A stretch of DNA of 34,799 bases, taken from contig JAGFNK010000542.1 of the NCBI GenBank assembly GCA_025769875.1, forward strand, positions 1 through 34,799, written 5' to 3'. A model generated the notes under the pieces. The model did not search any database. It worked only from the letters and a program-made list of their open reading frames with translations, and was not told the origin of the DNA. The DNA is from Russula earlei. Taxonomy: Eukaryota > Basidiomycota > Agaricomycetes > Russulales > Russulaceae. Positions 1 through 10,353 of the stretch are shown here, in pieces (the first letter of the stretch is position 1; each line of letters opens with the position of its first letter). A program made the translations under genes and the position numbers.

Positions 1-155
1 TTTTTGTCACATTTTTCGTGCTCAACTAAGGTCATTACTTATGTAATATAATTTGTGGCCGCAACAGACCCTACTCAGCACTTGAAATATTTTACTTTTA
101 TTATCCACTGAGTTGACTATAAGCAGAGTCGACTTATCCCTTCCTGCCTGTCGTG
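1..155. mobile_element. Right arm of a TIR element (element A), cut by the window edge
   Basis: This stretch is nearly the same as the right arm of the fold-back element at 4293-4700, from the TTTTTGTCACATTTTTCGTG block to the outer end. The outer end reads, in reverse complement, CACGACAGGCAGGAAGGG, close to the CACGACGGGCAGGAAGGG end of the fold-back. It stops exactly where the kinase duplication begins. The left part of the element lies outside the window, so its full length and target-site duplication cannot be seen. The transposase family is not known. Confidence 0.75.
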
Positions 156-2877
156 AAGGAAGAGGGAGGTCGCTATCGCCTCCACTTCGACTGGGACTCA
201 ACATGCGATATAGAGAGCTGCCAAGGCCACTATGTGTATGTGCATGCTGCATGCTTTTTTTCTCCCCTCCATCTGGCTTACTCTTGATGTGATTGTATTC
301 TGTCTGTTCTGTGGTGAACCCAGGAAGGGCACACTGAGTTTGTAAGGCTGGTAACTCGGCCTGGGATCAGCTCTCACACCTCTCCCCCACAGTGTCAGGC
401 TCAGCTCAAGCGGATTCGAGCCGAGTTGGTGACAGCACCAATGAGGGGATTAAAGAGAAGCCCCCCCAAAAAAGAAAGGGAGACAAAAACACGCGCACGC
501 GCGGAAAAAGACGGAGGGAACGCGAGTCATCACATGATAGAGGCAGCTCAGGACCACCTCGTCTCCGTTCGCTGTAGCGGGTATCCTGCCTCACAACTAT
601 ACACTTTTCCAGTGAACATGTATGGAAAACTGGTATCAATGTATTTACAGTCAGAATGCCCATTTCATGATCAACACGGCCAGAGCCAGGATGAAGATGG
701 TTATCATGTGTCTACCTGTGACCGGTGTGATCTTGAGCTTCTCCAGGACCCACCAGAGATTCACCTTATCCAACGCGAGCTTATGCCACATGTCTTTCAG
801 CTCCCCACATTGGTTCCAGCCGGGACATGAATGGTTGACATTCGCAAACCCAAAGTCGATGATCTTCGGAAAACCGGCCCACTTCTTCTGCAACACATTC
901 TGTGGCTCAAGGTCCCCGTGCTCGACACCCAATAAATGGATGCAGTACAGCTCCCCAAAAATGATAAGTCTGCCATAGAAAAGTCAGCGCAATCTTCTTC
1001 GAATCACAGCAAGTCATACCTCTTTGCAAAGGACAGTGATAAGAATGTCTCGAGATGTGATAAGGACCGACCCTCATCAGAAAGGATAATCGCGCGTCCG
1101 CCGTCCCACTTAAATTCCCCATAATGGAGAGGGACCACCCATCCAACGATGCGGCTCAGCTTATGATATGCGGCCGTCTCATTGCTGAGCTGGCGTTCGA
1201 GCATAGCCTTGTCTTTCTTCGGTACGGTAGCGAACTTGACGACGACATGCCATTTTCTCGATGCATACACAGAAGACCAACCCCCTCCTAGGTAGTGGTC
1301 GAAATGTATGGATTGGCGGCGCATTTCCTTGGTAAGTTGAGAGAGGGGTGCGTCAACGAGGGTGAATTCGATTGGCAGGCCATCAAGGCATTGAATGACA
1401 ATATTCGCGCGAGTCTGGGCAGATTTGTCAATACCATGTATGAACGAATGAAAGAAAAAGGTTTGCTAACTCCTGTGTGTAGATTTGAAGGACCAGCACG
1501 TGGACCCTCGCTTTTGGACCGCAACCTTGAGGATACAATGCGGTTCTCGGTCTCCACTCTTCCCCGTGGCGACGAAGACGGAGCTTCTGGTGGGGGATCC
1601 AAACCAAATTGTCTCATCAAAGTCATATCGTCGGTGTTCGTGACCTCTGTGAGCAGCATGTACACCAACATGCTCCAGATAGGTGGGAGTTGTCCTGCGT
1701 TATCACCAGGCGGAAGACAGAACTTGGTGATCGGTGAGCAGTAGACCCGGGGCCTCCCTTGCGTCCGTGGAATGTACATGATGGTGTAGTTCAATCCACA
1801 GAAGACGACTGCCCAACGAACGGCTGATTGGTCCTCGTGTTCGATGTCACCCGCATGGAACACAAGCTACAAGTACAGATTGACTTAGATAATGGACGGC
1901 TGAAAGAAGCAACCACACGAACCTTGTTCAGGATGGCCTTGTAACCGGTGTATGATGACGCCTGGTGTAGATCTAACACTTGATTTCCTTCCAACAGACC
2001 ACTGAATTCCGCCCTCATGAATCTCTCGAATACGTGCGAGGACTTATCCTCCCATAGGATTTTGATCTGGTTACCTATCCGGTAACTGTGATCAGTGACC
2101 ACCCTTCGGAATCGCGAAGGCTCTTGGGATCGGAACCGCAGCACATCATTTGTAAGGGCACGGTAGATGTCTCCGACCAGGTAAGAGAGATTTTGTGCGA
2201 TGACCCCCGAAGATGCTTCATTATTAGTGACGAAATCAGCGCGCTGACATTCTTCTTGGAGTCGTTCTAGAACGCTTTGGGGTGTGATGGGACGTGTGGT
2301 GCCTGAGAAAACAGTTCCTGCTGCGGGCTCTGCGTAGTTTTCATCAATTATTTCGACCAGGTGATCCCGCATACTATTTAGCAAGCCCTCGACTAGTTCC
2401 ACGGATGCGGGTAAGCGTGAGGGGCCGCCCACCATCGCGGCGTTGAGGGAACTCGTTTGTACCGAGCGAGATTCTGGTGGGTTATGATATTGTTGGAGAG
2501 AGACATGTACGTGTTGAGAAACTGGAAACAGGAGGTCTCTCCAGGTGTTAATACCCGCCATTACACGAATGACGAGGCGAAAAGAGTTCGTAGCGAACGA
2601 ACTAGCCACGGTAATATTTCAAACTCGATTTGAACTCCGCAGCTCCTGACGGCCGACATGACAATTGCAACAACACAGTCGTTCACATCGCAAGTTCTCC
2701 CTTGTCCTACCTCACTCTGGTTCACCTGTACAGGATATTTGTGCAGCCAAGCAGGTCACGCTGTTTGAGTTGATTGAACCAGAGCTCTCCCCCCAAAGCA
2801 CAGCCAGTTCTCCGTCCTCTTCAGTCCCCGTAACGCCCCTTGATCCGCCACATTTTTCGACTCCCGCAAATCCGCTC
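153..2877. repeat. Segmental duplication, copy A (partner 19522-22239)
   Basis: About 2.72 kb is repeated in direct orientation 19.37 kb downstream, at roughly 99.5% identity by eye. There are about a dozen base differences, a 6-nt indel near 2663 and a 1-nt indel in a C run near 2793. The left end abuts the outer end of element A. The right end abuts the poly(T) of the LINE tail. The same right end in copy B abuts another TIR-element end directly. The unit carries one complete kinase-like gene. The first 500 bases (153-650) lie 3' of that gene and hold no gene I can support, although the run after the CCCCACAG at 384-391 could be a spliced plus-strand exon. Confidence 0.95.
651..2609 (-). 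CDS. Fungal kinase-like protein, HGD-type (copy A)
   Basis: Four exons on the minus strand (1923-2609, 1471-1866, 1020-1414, 651-969) join in phase through introns of 56, 56 and 50 nt with GT and AG ends, giving about 598 residues. The N-terminal 360 residues are not recognised. The kinase-like fold follows. It has a glycine-rich loop GGGWSSVYAS, the ATP-binding Lys in VVVKFA, a helix-C Glu in SNETAAYHKL, a hinge ILSDEGRSL, the catalytic loop EHGDLEPQNVL (HGD instead of HRD, with Asp and Asn kept) and the metal-binding DFG in IIDFGFA. The fold therefore looks catalytically competent. Basidiomycete genomes commonly carry such HGDL-type kinase-like genes; the substrate is unknown. The C terminus ends in a hydrophobic run, ITIFILALAVLIMKWAF, which could be a tail anchor or the read-through of an unrecognised intron. 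A nearly identical copy lies at 20020-21978. The start at 2609 is the first Met of the open frame. Confidence 0.8.
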
Positions 2878-4285
2878 TTTTTTTTTTTTTTTTTGAATCC
2901 GAATTTGTATTCCGCGGCGCGTACAACACGGTACAGAGGCGGTCACGGCCGCTGAAGGCTACGTAGTGTGGTTGGGTGAGTAAATTAAAGTATTCCGCTT
3001 GGGAGGTATGGCAGCGTTTGGATGTAGTGTGTGGTGGTCGGTTGTGATGGTTAGATGGTATGGTAAACTACCGGGGCTCTCTCATCCCCCTGGGTCCCAG
3101 TTTTCCCTCGGTTTGAGGCATGCCTTGGTTTCTTTAAGAAAGTGTAGCGTGCCTTTTGCTCTCTCTGGGTGGTTGAAGAGCTGGGCTAGGTTTCATGGAC
3201 GGCCTCTTGCGGAAAAGTGTCTGCGGCGCGCGTCGTCGAAGAGTGGGCATGCCAGGAGCACATGCTCAACTCTCTGTACTGGTTCGCCGCATTGACACTC
3301 AACTTGTTCGGTTGTGTGTCTTGTGTGGAATCGCTGGGTGTATTCCCCAGTGAAGGCGTGGCCTGTTATGAAACGGTAGAATGTGGATGTGATGTGTCTG
3401 GGGAACTTATCGTGTTGCTCCGTGTTATTGTTTCCGTTGGAGTTGTTGTTGCGCTTGTCTGAGTCTGCCTTTGTCGGTCTCTTCTGGGCGATTGCGGTGG
3501 GATGGGGTTTACCGTCTGGTGGCCTGGTGAGCGCTGTGCGGTAGGCAAGGGAGGTGCGTGGCCCTTCGTGCCAGCTCTTTTCCCAGCTTGCTATTGCGTC
3601 CCTTTCGTGTTTGTCTTTCTGTTCGTCTAGGGAGAGGGGTTCTGTGATGTCCGCGGTGGACATTGTGCTTGCGGTTTCGGTGGCTAATTGTTTGGCCTTC
3701 CAGAAACCAGTTGGCGTGCTGTTTTTGGGAAGCCAGAGCAGCGTGATGTTCGTTTCTGGGTGTGCGTGTAAGAGCTCACCTATTTGTTCCAAGTGGTGTA
3801 GGGCCGTCGCTTGCTCGTCGTGGGGCTTGTAGTTGATGGCCAGCTCTGTCGCTGTGCGGGATGGCATGCATATGTGGGCGAGGGTGGGTGTCACTGTTGT
3901 CCGCGAGTCGAGGTAGGTTGCAAGGGCTTTTCATCTGGACGTTAAGGAACGTAAGTGTGCGCCCTTGTCTGTTACCGTTGTGCCGAACGCTTGCTCCGAA
4001 TGTCCCCAGAGTTTACCTTTTTCGTATAGTACAGCTGCTGTTGCGCCAATTTGCTTGTTGTCTGGTCTGTCTATGTTAGTTTTAACGCCATTGCAGAAAA
4101 TGGAGATGGCCTCTCCCGCTCGGCATTGAGCCATTAGTATTTCGGCCCTGTGATTTGGTGTTTGTTGGCCGTTTTGTTGGGCGTTTGGTTCGATTCTTAC
4201 CGTGAGTTCTCGCTTCAAAAACCCGTCACGTATATTGATGTGAGATGTACAGGGCCAACAAGAGCCTTGTTGACGAAGTCACGAC
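2878..4285 (-). mobile_element. 5'-truncated LINE (non-LTR retrotransposon) 3' part
   Basis: The T17 run at 2878-2894 on the plus strand is a poly(A) tail for a minus-strand element. Upstream of it (minus direction) lie about 300 bases of 3' UTR and then a reading frame for an RNase H-type C-terminal domain. The coding sequence stops abruptly near 4280, as expected for incomplete target-primed reverse transcription. The insertion sits exactly between the right end of duplication copy A and the fold-back element; copy B has no LINE there. I could not find a convincing target-site duplication. Confidence 0.8.
3193..4275 (-). pseudogene. LINE ORF2 C-terminal fragment: RNase H and CCHC-like tail
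   Basis: The frame reads through from about 4275 to the stop at 3193 with one in-frame TGA near 3928, where CGA (Arg) is the likely ancestor. It starts inside the region before RNase H. The first RNase H strand reads AISIFCNGVK, where families usually have an Asp-Gly-Ser; Asn replaces the catalytic Asp. Further on come NITLLWLPKNS and a Trp-Lys-Ala-Lys block, matching the WxPgH and AD-like end of RNase H. The tail CQCGEPVQRVEHVLLACPLF is the Cys/His motif typical of the C terminus of Tad/I-like fungal LINEs. Reverse transcriptase and endonuclease are missing. It is a dead fragment. Confidence 0.8.
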
Positions 4286-4292
4286 ATTATGA

Positions 4293-4700
4293 CACGACGG
4301 GCAGGAAGGGATAAGTCAAGTCTGCTTATAGTCAACTCAGTGGACAATAAAAGTAAAATATTTCAAGTGCTGAGTAGGCTCTGTTGCGGCCACAAATTAT
4401 ATTACATAAGTAATGACCTTAGTTTGAGCATGAAAAATGTGACAAAAAAGGTTAAATATGGAGAGTCTACTCATTCCGGCACAACTTTTAGCCAGGCTAG
4501 GGTAAATGTTGTGCCGGAATGAGTAGACTCTCCATATTTAACCTTTTTTGTCACATTTTTCGTGCTCAAACTAAGGTCATTACTTATGTAATATAATTTG
4601 TGGCCGCAACAGAGCCTACTCAGCACTTGAAATATTTTACTTTTATTGTCCACTGAGTTGACTATAAGCAGACTTGACTTATCCCTTCCTGCCCATCATG
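4293..4700. mobile_element. Fold-back TIR element with ~187-bp arms
   Basis: The left arm (4299-4485) and right arm (4508-4694) are inverted repeats of about 187 bp. I see one mismatch (catgaaa against cacgaaa). The loop is about 22 nt and is itself partly palindromic (TAGCCAGGCTA). The outer six bases extend the symmetry, as CACGAC on the left and CATGAT on the right. TGA flanks both sides (4290-4292 and 4701-4703) and may be a 3-bp target duplication. The element has no ORF of its own. Relatives are the arm at 1-155 and the half element at 22241-22676. It lies at the 5' edge of the hAT pseudogene and probably cut it. Confidence 0.85.
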
Positions 4701-7700
4701 TGATGCCATCTTGAAGCAAGTCATGCAGTACATGGTTTTTGCAAGTTTTTTTGATTTCTGAAACTTCTTCTGTTCAGAGCAAATATTGCAACTGGGCAAA
4801 GGGTGCCAACTTCGAGTATAAGCTTCCTGGGGATGTCAAAAAGCGGAAGGCAGCTGCAGAAGAGGCTACACGCACACTGGATTGCGACCTTAGAGAGAAG
4901 AAGCTTTTCATCCCTTACTCCGACAAGCTGTTCCATCAAGCAGCAATAGAGTGGCTCGTGGTGACAGATCAGGTAAGTAATTCTTCTTTACAACTCATTC
5001 TCACATTTCATTGTTTTCCTTCCTAGCCAATCCAAGCCCTTGAACATCCCAAGTTCACAGAGATGATCGACATTGCTTCTCGGGCAATGGATGGGGTGAA
5101 GATTCCAGGTTGGAAGGTGACCTGGGTAGAAATTATGTGCATGTTCAAGAACCACCTTATGACATTGAAATCCCAGCTCAAAGTACATGATCTCTGGCAC
5201 TTTTGTTCATTTCTCATTGTTTTACAGGGTCCTACTGTTCAAGGTGAAGCTAGCTTGACATGTGATGCATGGCAGGTGGGAAACACAGATGGCTACTTTG
5301 TGGTCATGGCACACTGGATTGAGGAGCCAGCCCATTGCAAATGGGAACTCAAGAGTGCTCTGATTGGTTTCACCCAACTCAACAATGCACACAATGGTGA
5401 ACAGCTTGGTCAAGCTCTATTCAAGATTGTTAGACATGTTGGAATTGAGCATAAGGTAAGTGTATCATTGCTATCTTGCTCCAATCATGCTTATCCTCTA
5501 CCAAGGTTGGCCATGTCACCTGCGATAATGCAAGCAACCATACAACAATGATGAAGGAATTTGCTGCATGATTGAAGCCAACTACAGGCGAGAACTATGA
5601 CTGGAGTAAGAGAAAGATCAAGTACATTAGTCCACAAGCTTACTGAGTTCACTTACTCACAAACAATAGCTGTCTCGCACATGTCATCAACCTGGCAACA
5701 CAAACGCTCATCTCAACATACAGCAAGTCACCCATTTTGATCCAAAGCAGCCAGATGCACATATACTGACATCCTGCGATGAGGTGGGGCTGGTAAGGGC
5801 AATCATTGTCAAGGCAGGTATTGATACTTAGCCTGAGAACGTTGATGTTGCTTACCTCCGATCAGGAATGCTCCTCATCAAAGCAAAAAGAAATGTGGAA
5901 AACAATTCAGAATAAGGTAAATCATGGGTCTGTAGTTCAACTTATACTTGTATGAAGGTGCAGTGGTCATCAACATATTTGATGCTTGATTGTGCAGAAA
6001 GAAAAAAGGATGTGAGTAACCAGTTTCAAATGAAGATCTCTCTGCCTTATTTCTTTTCCACAGTGCATTGATGCCTTTGTTGATGAGCTTCGTTGGGAAG
6101 AACATGACTCTGTGAAACAGGATAAGATACGTGAACTGAAGCTTACAAGTGAGGAATGGGTGTGCGTAAATATCTTCCTCGGCTTGCTAAGTGTATGTCT
6201 GCCATTATATGTTTAAATCAAATGTTGACATTCTTCAGCATGCTGATAATGCTCAACAGGCATTTTCATCTGACAATGTCCCAACTCTCCATTATGCAAT
6301 CCCTGCATTGGAAGCTCTTCACCAAGCGTGGACCAGTCACGCAGGCCATCCAAGATTTCAGCCATTCATCTCTGCCCTTCATGCTGCATGTGAGAAGATT
6401 GACAATTACTATGAGAAGACAACCAATTCACTGGCGTACATCATGTTGATGAGTATGATTACCTCTTATCCTACACCTTGGCGTTGCTGATATATGTCTA
6501 GTCCTTAATCCAAAGGAGAAAATTGGATACTTTAAGAAGCATTGGTCAACCAAGCTCCAGGAGGATGTCCTCAGATGTGTTGAGGAGGAGGTATATCTCA
6601 GTTCCTGTCTTACATTTTCGGAGCTAAGCACTTTCAGTTCAAAGAATGGTGGCTACAATTGTGTAGCAGTCCCACAACAACACAACCAGTACTATCAACA
6701 AAGAGCAAGGGCCCACATGCTCTACTGTGTGTCAAGACACGTACTGCTGATCACTAAGGACTCAGGAGCAGGTGGGCAAGGGTCGGAACAGATGGTACGC
6801 GGCGAAGGCGGCGTTGAACAAGAGGACGAGCCAAACGACGAGGAGGTACCAGATGGGGACTGGTAAGTGTTGCAAGAGGCAGAGGCGAAGGCTGGAGGCC
6901 AGTACAGCGAAGGGGCTTTAGACAAGGCGGTCGTTGAAGAGTACCTTGGAGGCGAGGGAAGTCTTTAAACTGAGCGGTCGCAGGGGAGTACCCAGGAGTA
7001 TGAGAGTATCACAAATGGACAGTCTGACGACTGCCATGCTACATTGGGGCTTATATACAGTGTACAGGGTCGATTACAAAGACCTAGGACTATTCTAGAC
7101 TCTTTGATACCATCCAATAGGACTACAGAGGCATAAACTTGCTTGTGTCAAGTTTCAGGCTTACTGAGCGCATTACTGATCATTGTGGAGCGATGACATC
7201 ATTATGATGTCACTGTGGAGCGCTTAGTGAGCCTATGAGGTCACTGTGGAGTCGCTCAGTCAGCTATGATGTCATTGGAGCCTGGATGACGTCAGATGAT
7301 TTATGCAACAGTTTCTAAGAGTTTGTGCCGCTGTTTCGGGTCCTTGGTGGCTGGGTGGCCATGTGGCTGCCACGCGATGATTACCCGATTAGGAAACGGG
7401 TGCCTGGTCGTGTTATAGTGTCTTTGCAATAGCGATATCTTGCACTGCAGGGGGAATAGCCCAGAAAACGGAAGGGAGTTGGTAATGCCAAATGAGAGAG
7501 GTCTCTCTTGAGTGAAATAGGACCATCTACGGTCAGGACCTGGCCTTGGTTCATAACACTGTGAGAGCTTGATGATGATGATGAAGATAATGTGGCAGAT
7601 ATAGGGGTGGATGTGCCAGATGACCCTCAATGGCCATGGCTTCATGACTACCAAGCCTATATAGATGTCCCTGAGCAAGTGCCAGAAGGCTGGATGGCAG

Positions 7701-8136
7701 TCCAGTGGTGGGGTGTAAGTATTACTCAAACTGAACACTCTGACAACACTAACAATATCTCATAGTACAATACACAATGCTATCATCCCGCGTGGGGTTC
7801 ACTTGCACAGGACTATCTTGCAATTATGTCATCATCAGTCTCAAGTGAGCATGCATTCTCACAGGGGGGATCACAATATCAAAATGCTGCAGTTGTCTCA
7901 AGGGTGACATCATGGAGGCCCTCCAGTGCATTAAATGTGCAATCCAGCATGACTTGCTCTTTCAAGAACTCATGCCATCATCAACATCAGAATTGGAGGA
8001 ACACAATGAAGAGTTAGCAGATGTGGCTGGAGGGAATTCAAAGGATGCTGAGGAGGACTCAGATGTTGAGGGGCTTACTTGGGATGAGCTACTGATTGAA
8101 GATGAAGACACGGAGATTATGTATTGGTCTGAGTAG
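4701..8136 (+). pseudogene. hAT transposase (broken)
   Basis: Exons alternate with short introns (for example 4735-4777, 4973-5026, 5183-5227, 5456-5505). Recognisable blocks, in order, are: a pre-catalytic region with FHQAAIEWLVVTDQ; the first catalytic Asp in LTCDAWQ, followed by DGYFVVMAHWI; the second Asp in VTCDNASNH; NSCLAHVINLATQ, the RCfaHilNLa-like motif; a helical region (6190-6480); and LIPKEKIGYFKKHW. After the solo LTR come the dimerisation-region motifs YHPAWGSLAQDYLAIMSSSVSSE and GDIMEALQCIKCAIQHDLLF. The gene ends with an acidic tail and a TAG at 8134-8136. Defects are an in-frame TGA after KEFAA near 5571 (CGA likely), another near 5644, several frame changes and the LTR insertion. 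The N-terminal BED zinc finger region is missing. Confidence 0.85.
6730..7558 (-). mobile_element. Solo LTR, 829 bp (family 1), inside hAT transposase
   Basis: The unit starts TGTCAAGACACG and ends GGTTCATAACA. It is flanked by the 5-bp duplication CTGTG (6725-6729 and 7559-7563). The second copy at 14668-15496 has the same length and its own TSD, so both ends are certain. On the minus strand it carries TATATAAGCCCC and downstream CAGACTGTCCATTTG, also found in the 957-bp LTRs at 28139 and 32151; this sets the orientation. No internal region is present, as after LTR-LTR recombination. Confidence 0.92.
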
Positions 8137-8143
8137 TGAGTAA

Positions 8144-8697
8144 GGCCCCTTTTACCAACCAAGAATTCTTGAATCTTGAACTTGAACTTGGATTTCAGGA
8201 TTTTCCAGGAGTGACAGGAGTGACAGGAGTGATGTATGTGATATGATGTATATAATAAATTAATATGCATTTTTTTTTGTTGTCATTTGCATATTCACAT
8301 ATATGGGGTTACACATGATGTGTCAGCATCAAACTTGGTGTTGAGCAGTCCAACTTGAGCTCAACATCTGGGTGCTTGCAGCCCCCATTTTCACCAGAGT
8401 TGCACATACAAAATTTGCACAAAGATGTGCACCCACACATTGGTGACACATATTCTGCCTTAATGACATGCTTGCAATACCCACTTGGAAGGAGTGGAAG
8501 GAAGGGTTAGAAAAAATATTTTACATATCACATGTAAACCCAGCAAGTCACACCGGAAAATAACTCATATTTGAAATGGACTCATATTAGTTTATTATGT
8601 CACTTACATCACACCTGTCATTCCTGTCACTCCCAGAAAATCCCAAAATCCAAGTTCAAGTTCAAGATTCAAGAATTCTCAGTTGGTAAAAGGGGCC
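8144..8697. mobile_element. PIF/Harbinger-like MITE, 554 bp
   Basis: Terminal inverted repeats of about 100 bp start GGCCCCTTTTACCAAC. Both TIRs contain AGAATTCTTGAATCTTGAAC and a short GTGACAGGA tandem. TAA flanks both ends (8141-8143 and 8698-8700). A 3-bp TWA target duplication and a GGCC start fit PIF/Harbinger. The element has no coding capacity. It lies just after the hAT transposase stop codon. Confidence 0.82.
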
Positions 8698-8747
8698 TAA
8701 ATGTCGTAGCATCCATTGGCAATTCATTTTTTACATAGAAAAGCCAC

Positions 8748-8882
8748 AGCCTTGGGCCGAGCCAGGCCGAGCCAAGCCGGGTTTGACGGCTTTGGCTCGG
8801 CCTGGGATTTGAGAAAGCCGGAGCCGCCTCAAGCCGAGCCAAAGCCGGGGCTTTCAGGCCAAGCCGGGCCGGAACAGCACTA
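8748..8882 (+). repeat. hAT subterminal repeats and probable right end
   Basis: A GC-rich block repeats CCGAGCCAAGCCGG-like and GGCTTTGGCTCGGCC-like units on both strands, about ten partial copies in 130 bases. Clusters of short inverted subterminal repeats are typical transposase-binding regions of hAT elements. The block ends GGGCCGGAACAGCACTA, the likely 3' terminus. It contrasts sharply with the AT-richer MITE just before it. Confidence 0.55.
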
Positions 8883-8955
8883 CCCACAGCACCGTTTTGA
8901 GGACAGCCATTACCCCCTGCCCTGTTCTTGTCCTGTGCCATCACCCCCCTCCATT

Positions 8956-10353
8956 ATGATCGTCATTCTTGCCATTCTCTCCACAACCCGAGCAACCCCC
9001 GTTCCACAAACCTCACCACCTCATCTCTCTCTCGACCAATTTCGAGCCCGCGCCCCTCGTGTGATGATGTAGGTCGCTCTGGGACATTTATGGAGTTGTG
9101 CAGTCACCATTCTGTTGTGCACCTGGGTATCCGTGCACCCCAATATCCCAAGTCCTTACGAGAGCCGGGCGAGGGTTGCAGTGCGACGCGTGGGACTCAT
9201 GCTTGCTGCCCTTTTCGTGCCAGAGGCAGTGATTGGGTGGGCATTGAGGACAACGACTGGCCGCTGTTGAACTAGCCAAGAATTACAAAGGTGCGTCCTG
9301 AGAACGGAGAGTAATCATCGATATTGATAATCAGGTTAAGGAGAGGGATGGACAACGACTCATGGATTCTTGGCGATTATGGGAGGATTCATGGAATATG
9401 AGGGAAACCGACCGATCCGAGTTCTGTTGCCTGAAGAGCTAAATTCGTATTCTCTGACGGGCAATGGTGATTTCCCAAGGATCGCAAAAGAGGAGATCGA
9501 GGACAAGAGCAAGGGAGATGCCATCTCCAAAATGCTTGTTATTCTGCAAACTGGCTGGTTCGTGGTCCAATGCATCGCACGAGGCGTCGAAGGCCTCCCC
9601 GTCACAGAATTGGAGCTCGTCACGGTTGCGTTCGCAACCCTGAATTTCGTCATGTACCTCCTGTGGTGGGACAAGCCTCTGAACGTGCAACGTGGGGTAC
9701 GAGTATACAAGAAGCGAGATGCCGACGAGCCCATTGATGATGGGGGTATCGAGGCCACCAGTTTGGGTGGATTTTGGGACGCACTTGGCGATGCACTTTC
9801 CGACCTTGGAGCTGCGATTGTCCGTGGACCATTGACCGAAAAACTTGAGATGCCGTGGCTAACTCGTGTGCTTATGTGGCCATTCGTGAAGCCTGCTTTT
9901 ATTGCTGTTGGCGAAAGGGAGACGCACACGATGAGGGTTGGCACATTTTATCCTCACGAATGGGGCAACGAGCTGCGTTCAGCTTTCGCATGGGTAGCGG
10001 TCCTCGGTATCACGCTGACATTCGGCGGGATTCACTGCATCGGATGGTCATTCAGTTTTCCCTCTAGCGCGGAGCAAACTCTCTGGCGTGTTGCTTCGGT
10101 CACTATAACTGCTGTGCCAATTCTTTTTCCTGTATTTCCTTTGCTAGATCGTGACGATTCCGGTGATGGAAACCTTTCCCGGTTTTTCTTCAACCTGGGT
10201 TTACTTTTCCTCAGTCTGTGTGTAGTGGCGTCACCATTGCTTTATATGCTCAGTCGATTGGTGTTGCTTGTACTCCCCTTCCTGTCTCTTAGATCGCTTC
10301 CTCCTGCAGCCTATCATGTTGTACACTGGACTTCATTCATTCCACATATATAA
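8956..10353 (+). pseudogene. Multi-pass membrane protein of a basidiomycete family, 5' part frameshifted
   Basis: The 3' exon (about 9340-10353) is fully open. It encodes HGFLAIMGGF, a long soluble stretch with LQTGWFVVQCIARG and WWDKPLNVQ, then several membrane segments, and the ending SLPPAAYHVVHWTSFIPHI. I recognise this as a family common in mushroom genomes, but it has no assigned function. The 5' part shows the matching start in pieces: a signal peptide (MIVILAILSTTRATPVP, from 8956), a CDDV segment in another frame (9061-9091), WSCAVTILLCTWVSVHPNIP in a third register (9093-9245), and RLAAVELAKNYK after one extra base near 9249. An intron at 9289-9339 (GTGCGT to TTAAG) then joins in phase to GEGWTTTHGF. 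At least two or three single-base shifts break the N-terminal third. Either the gene is a recent pseudogene or the assembly has indels. The chromosome strand and the C-terminal end are secure. Confidence 0.72.

Larger units (their letters stand above)
4701..8882 (+). mobile_element. hAT-superfamily DNA transposon, 5'-truncated and invaded
   Basis: The element holds a hAT transposase pseudogene (4701-8136), a solo LTR at 6730-7558, a MITE at 8144-8697 in its 3' region and a GC-rich subterminal repeat block at 8748-8882. The probable right terminus is at about 8882. There the sequence in reverse complement starts TAGTGCTGTTCCGGCC, which resembles hAT ends. No matching left terminus is present, because the fold-back element occupies that side. 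The 8-bp target duplication expected for hAT can therefore not be tested. Confidence 0.7.

Noticed and set aside
426..830. Plus-strand ORF of 134 residues (also at 19795-20199)
   Set aside because: Its 3' part is antisense to the last exon of the kinase gene, whose motifs are clear. No domain was recognised, and its presence in both copies only reflects the duplication.
1288..1863. Single long minus ORF of 191 residues in the kinase unit as a separate gene
   Set aside because: Its first part is exon 2 of the kinase gene; the remainder reads through a 56-nt intron into the wrong frame of exon 3.
7301..7738. Minus ORF of 145 residues across 7301-7738 (and a similar one at 15238-15507)
   Set aside because: It lies in the solo LTR sequence and exists in both copies only because the LTR is repeated; no coding signal.
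8210..8235. GTGACAGGA repeats as an independent microsatellite or CRISPR-like array
   Set aside because: Only three short units, and they form part of the MITE's terminal inverted repeat.
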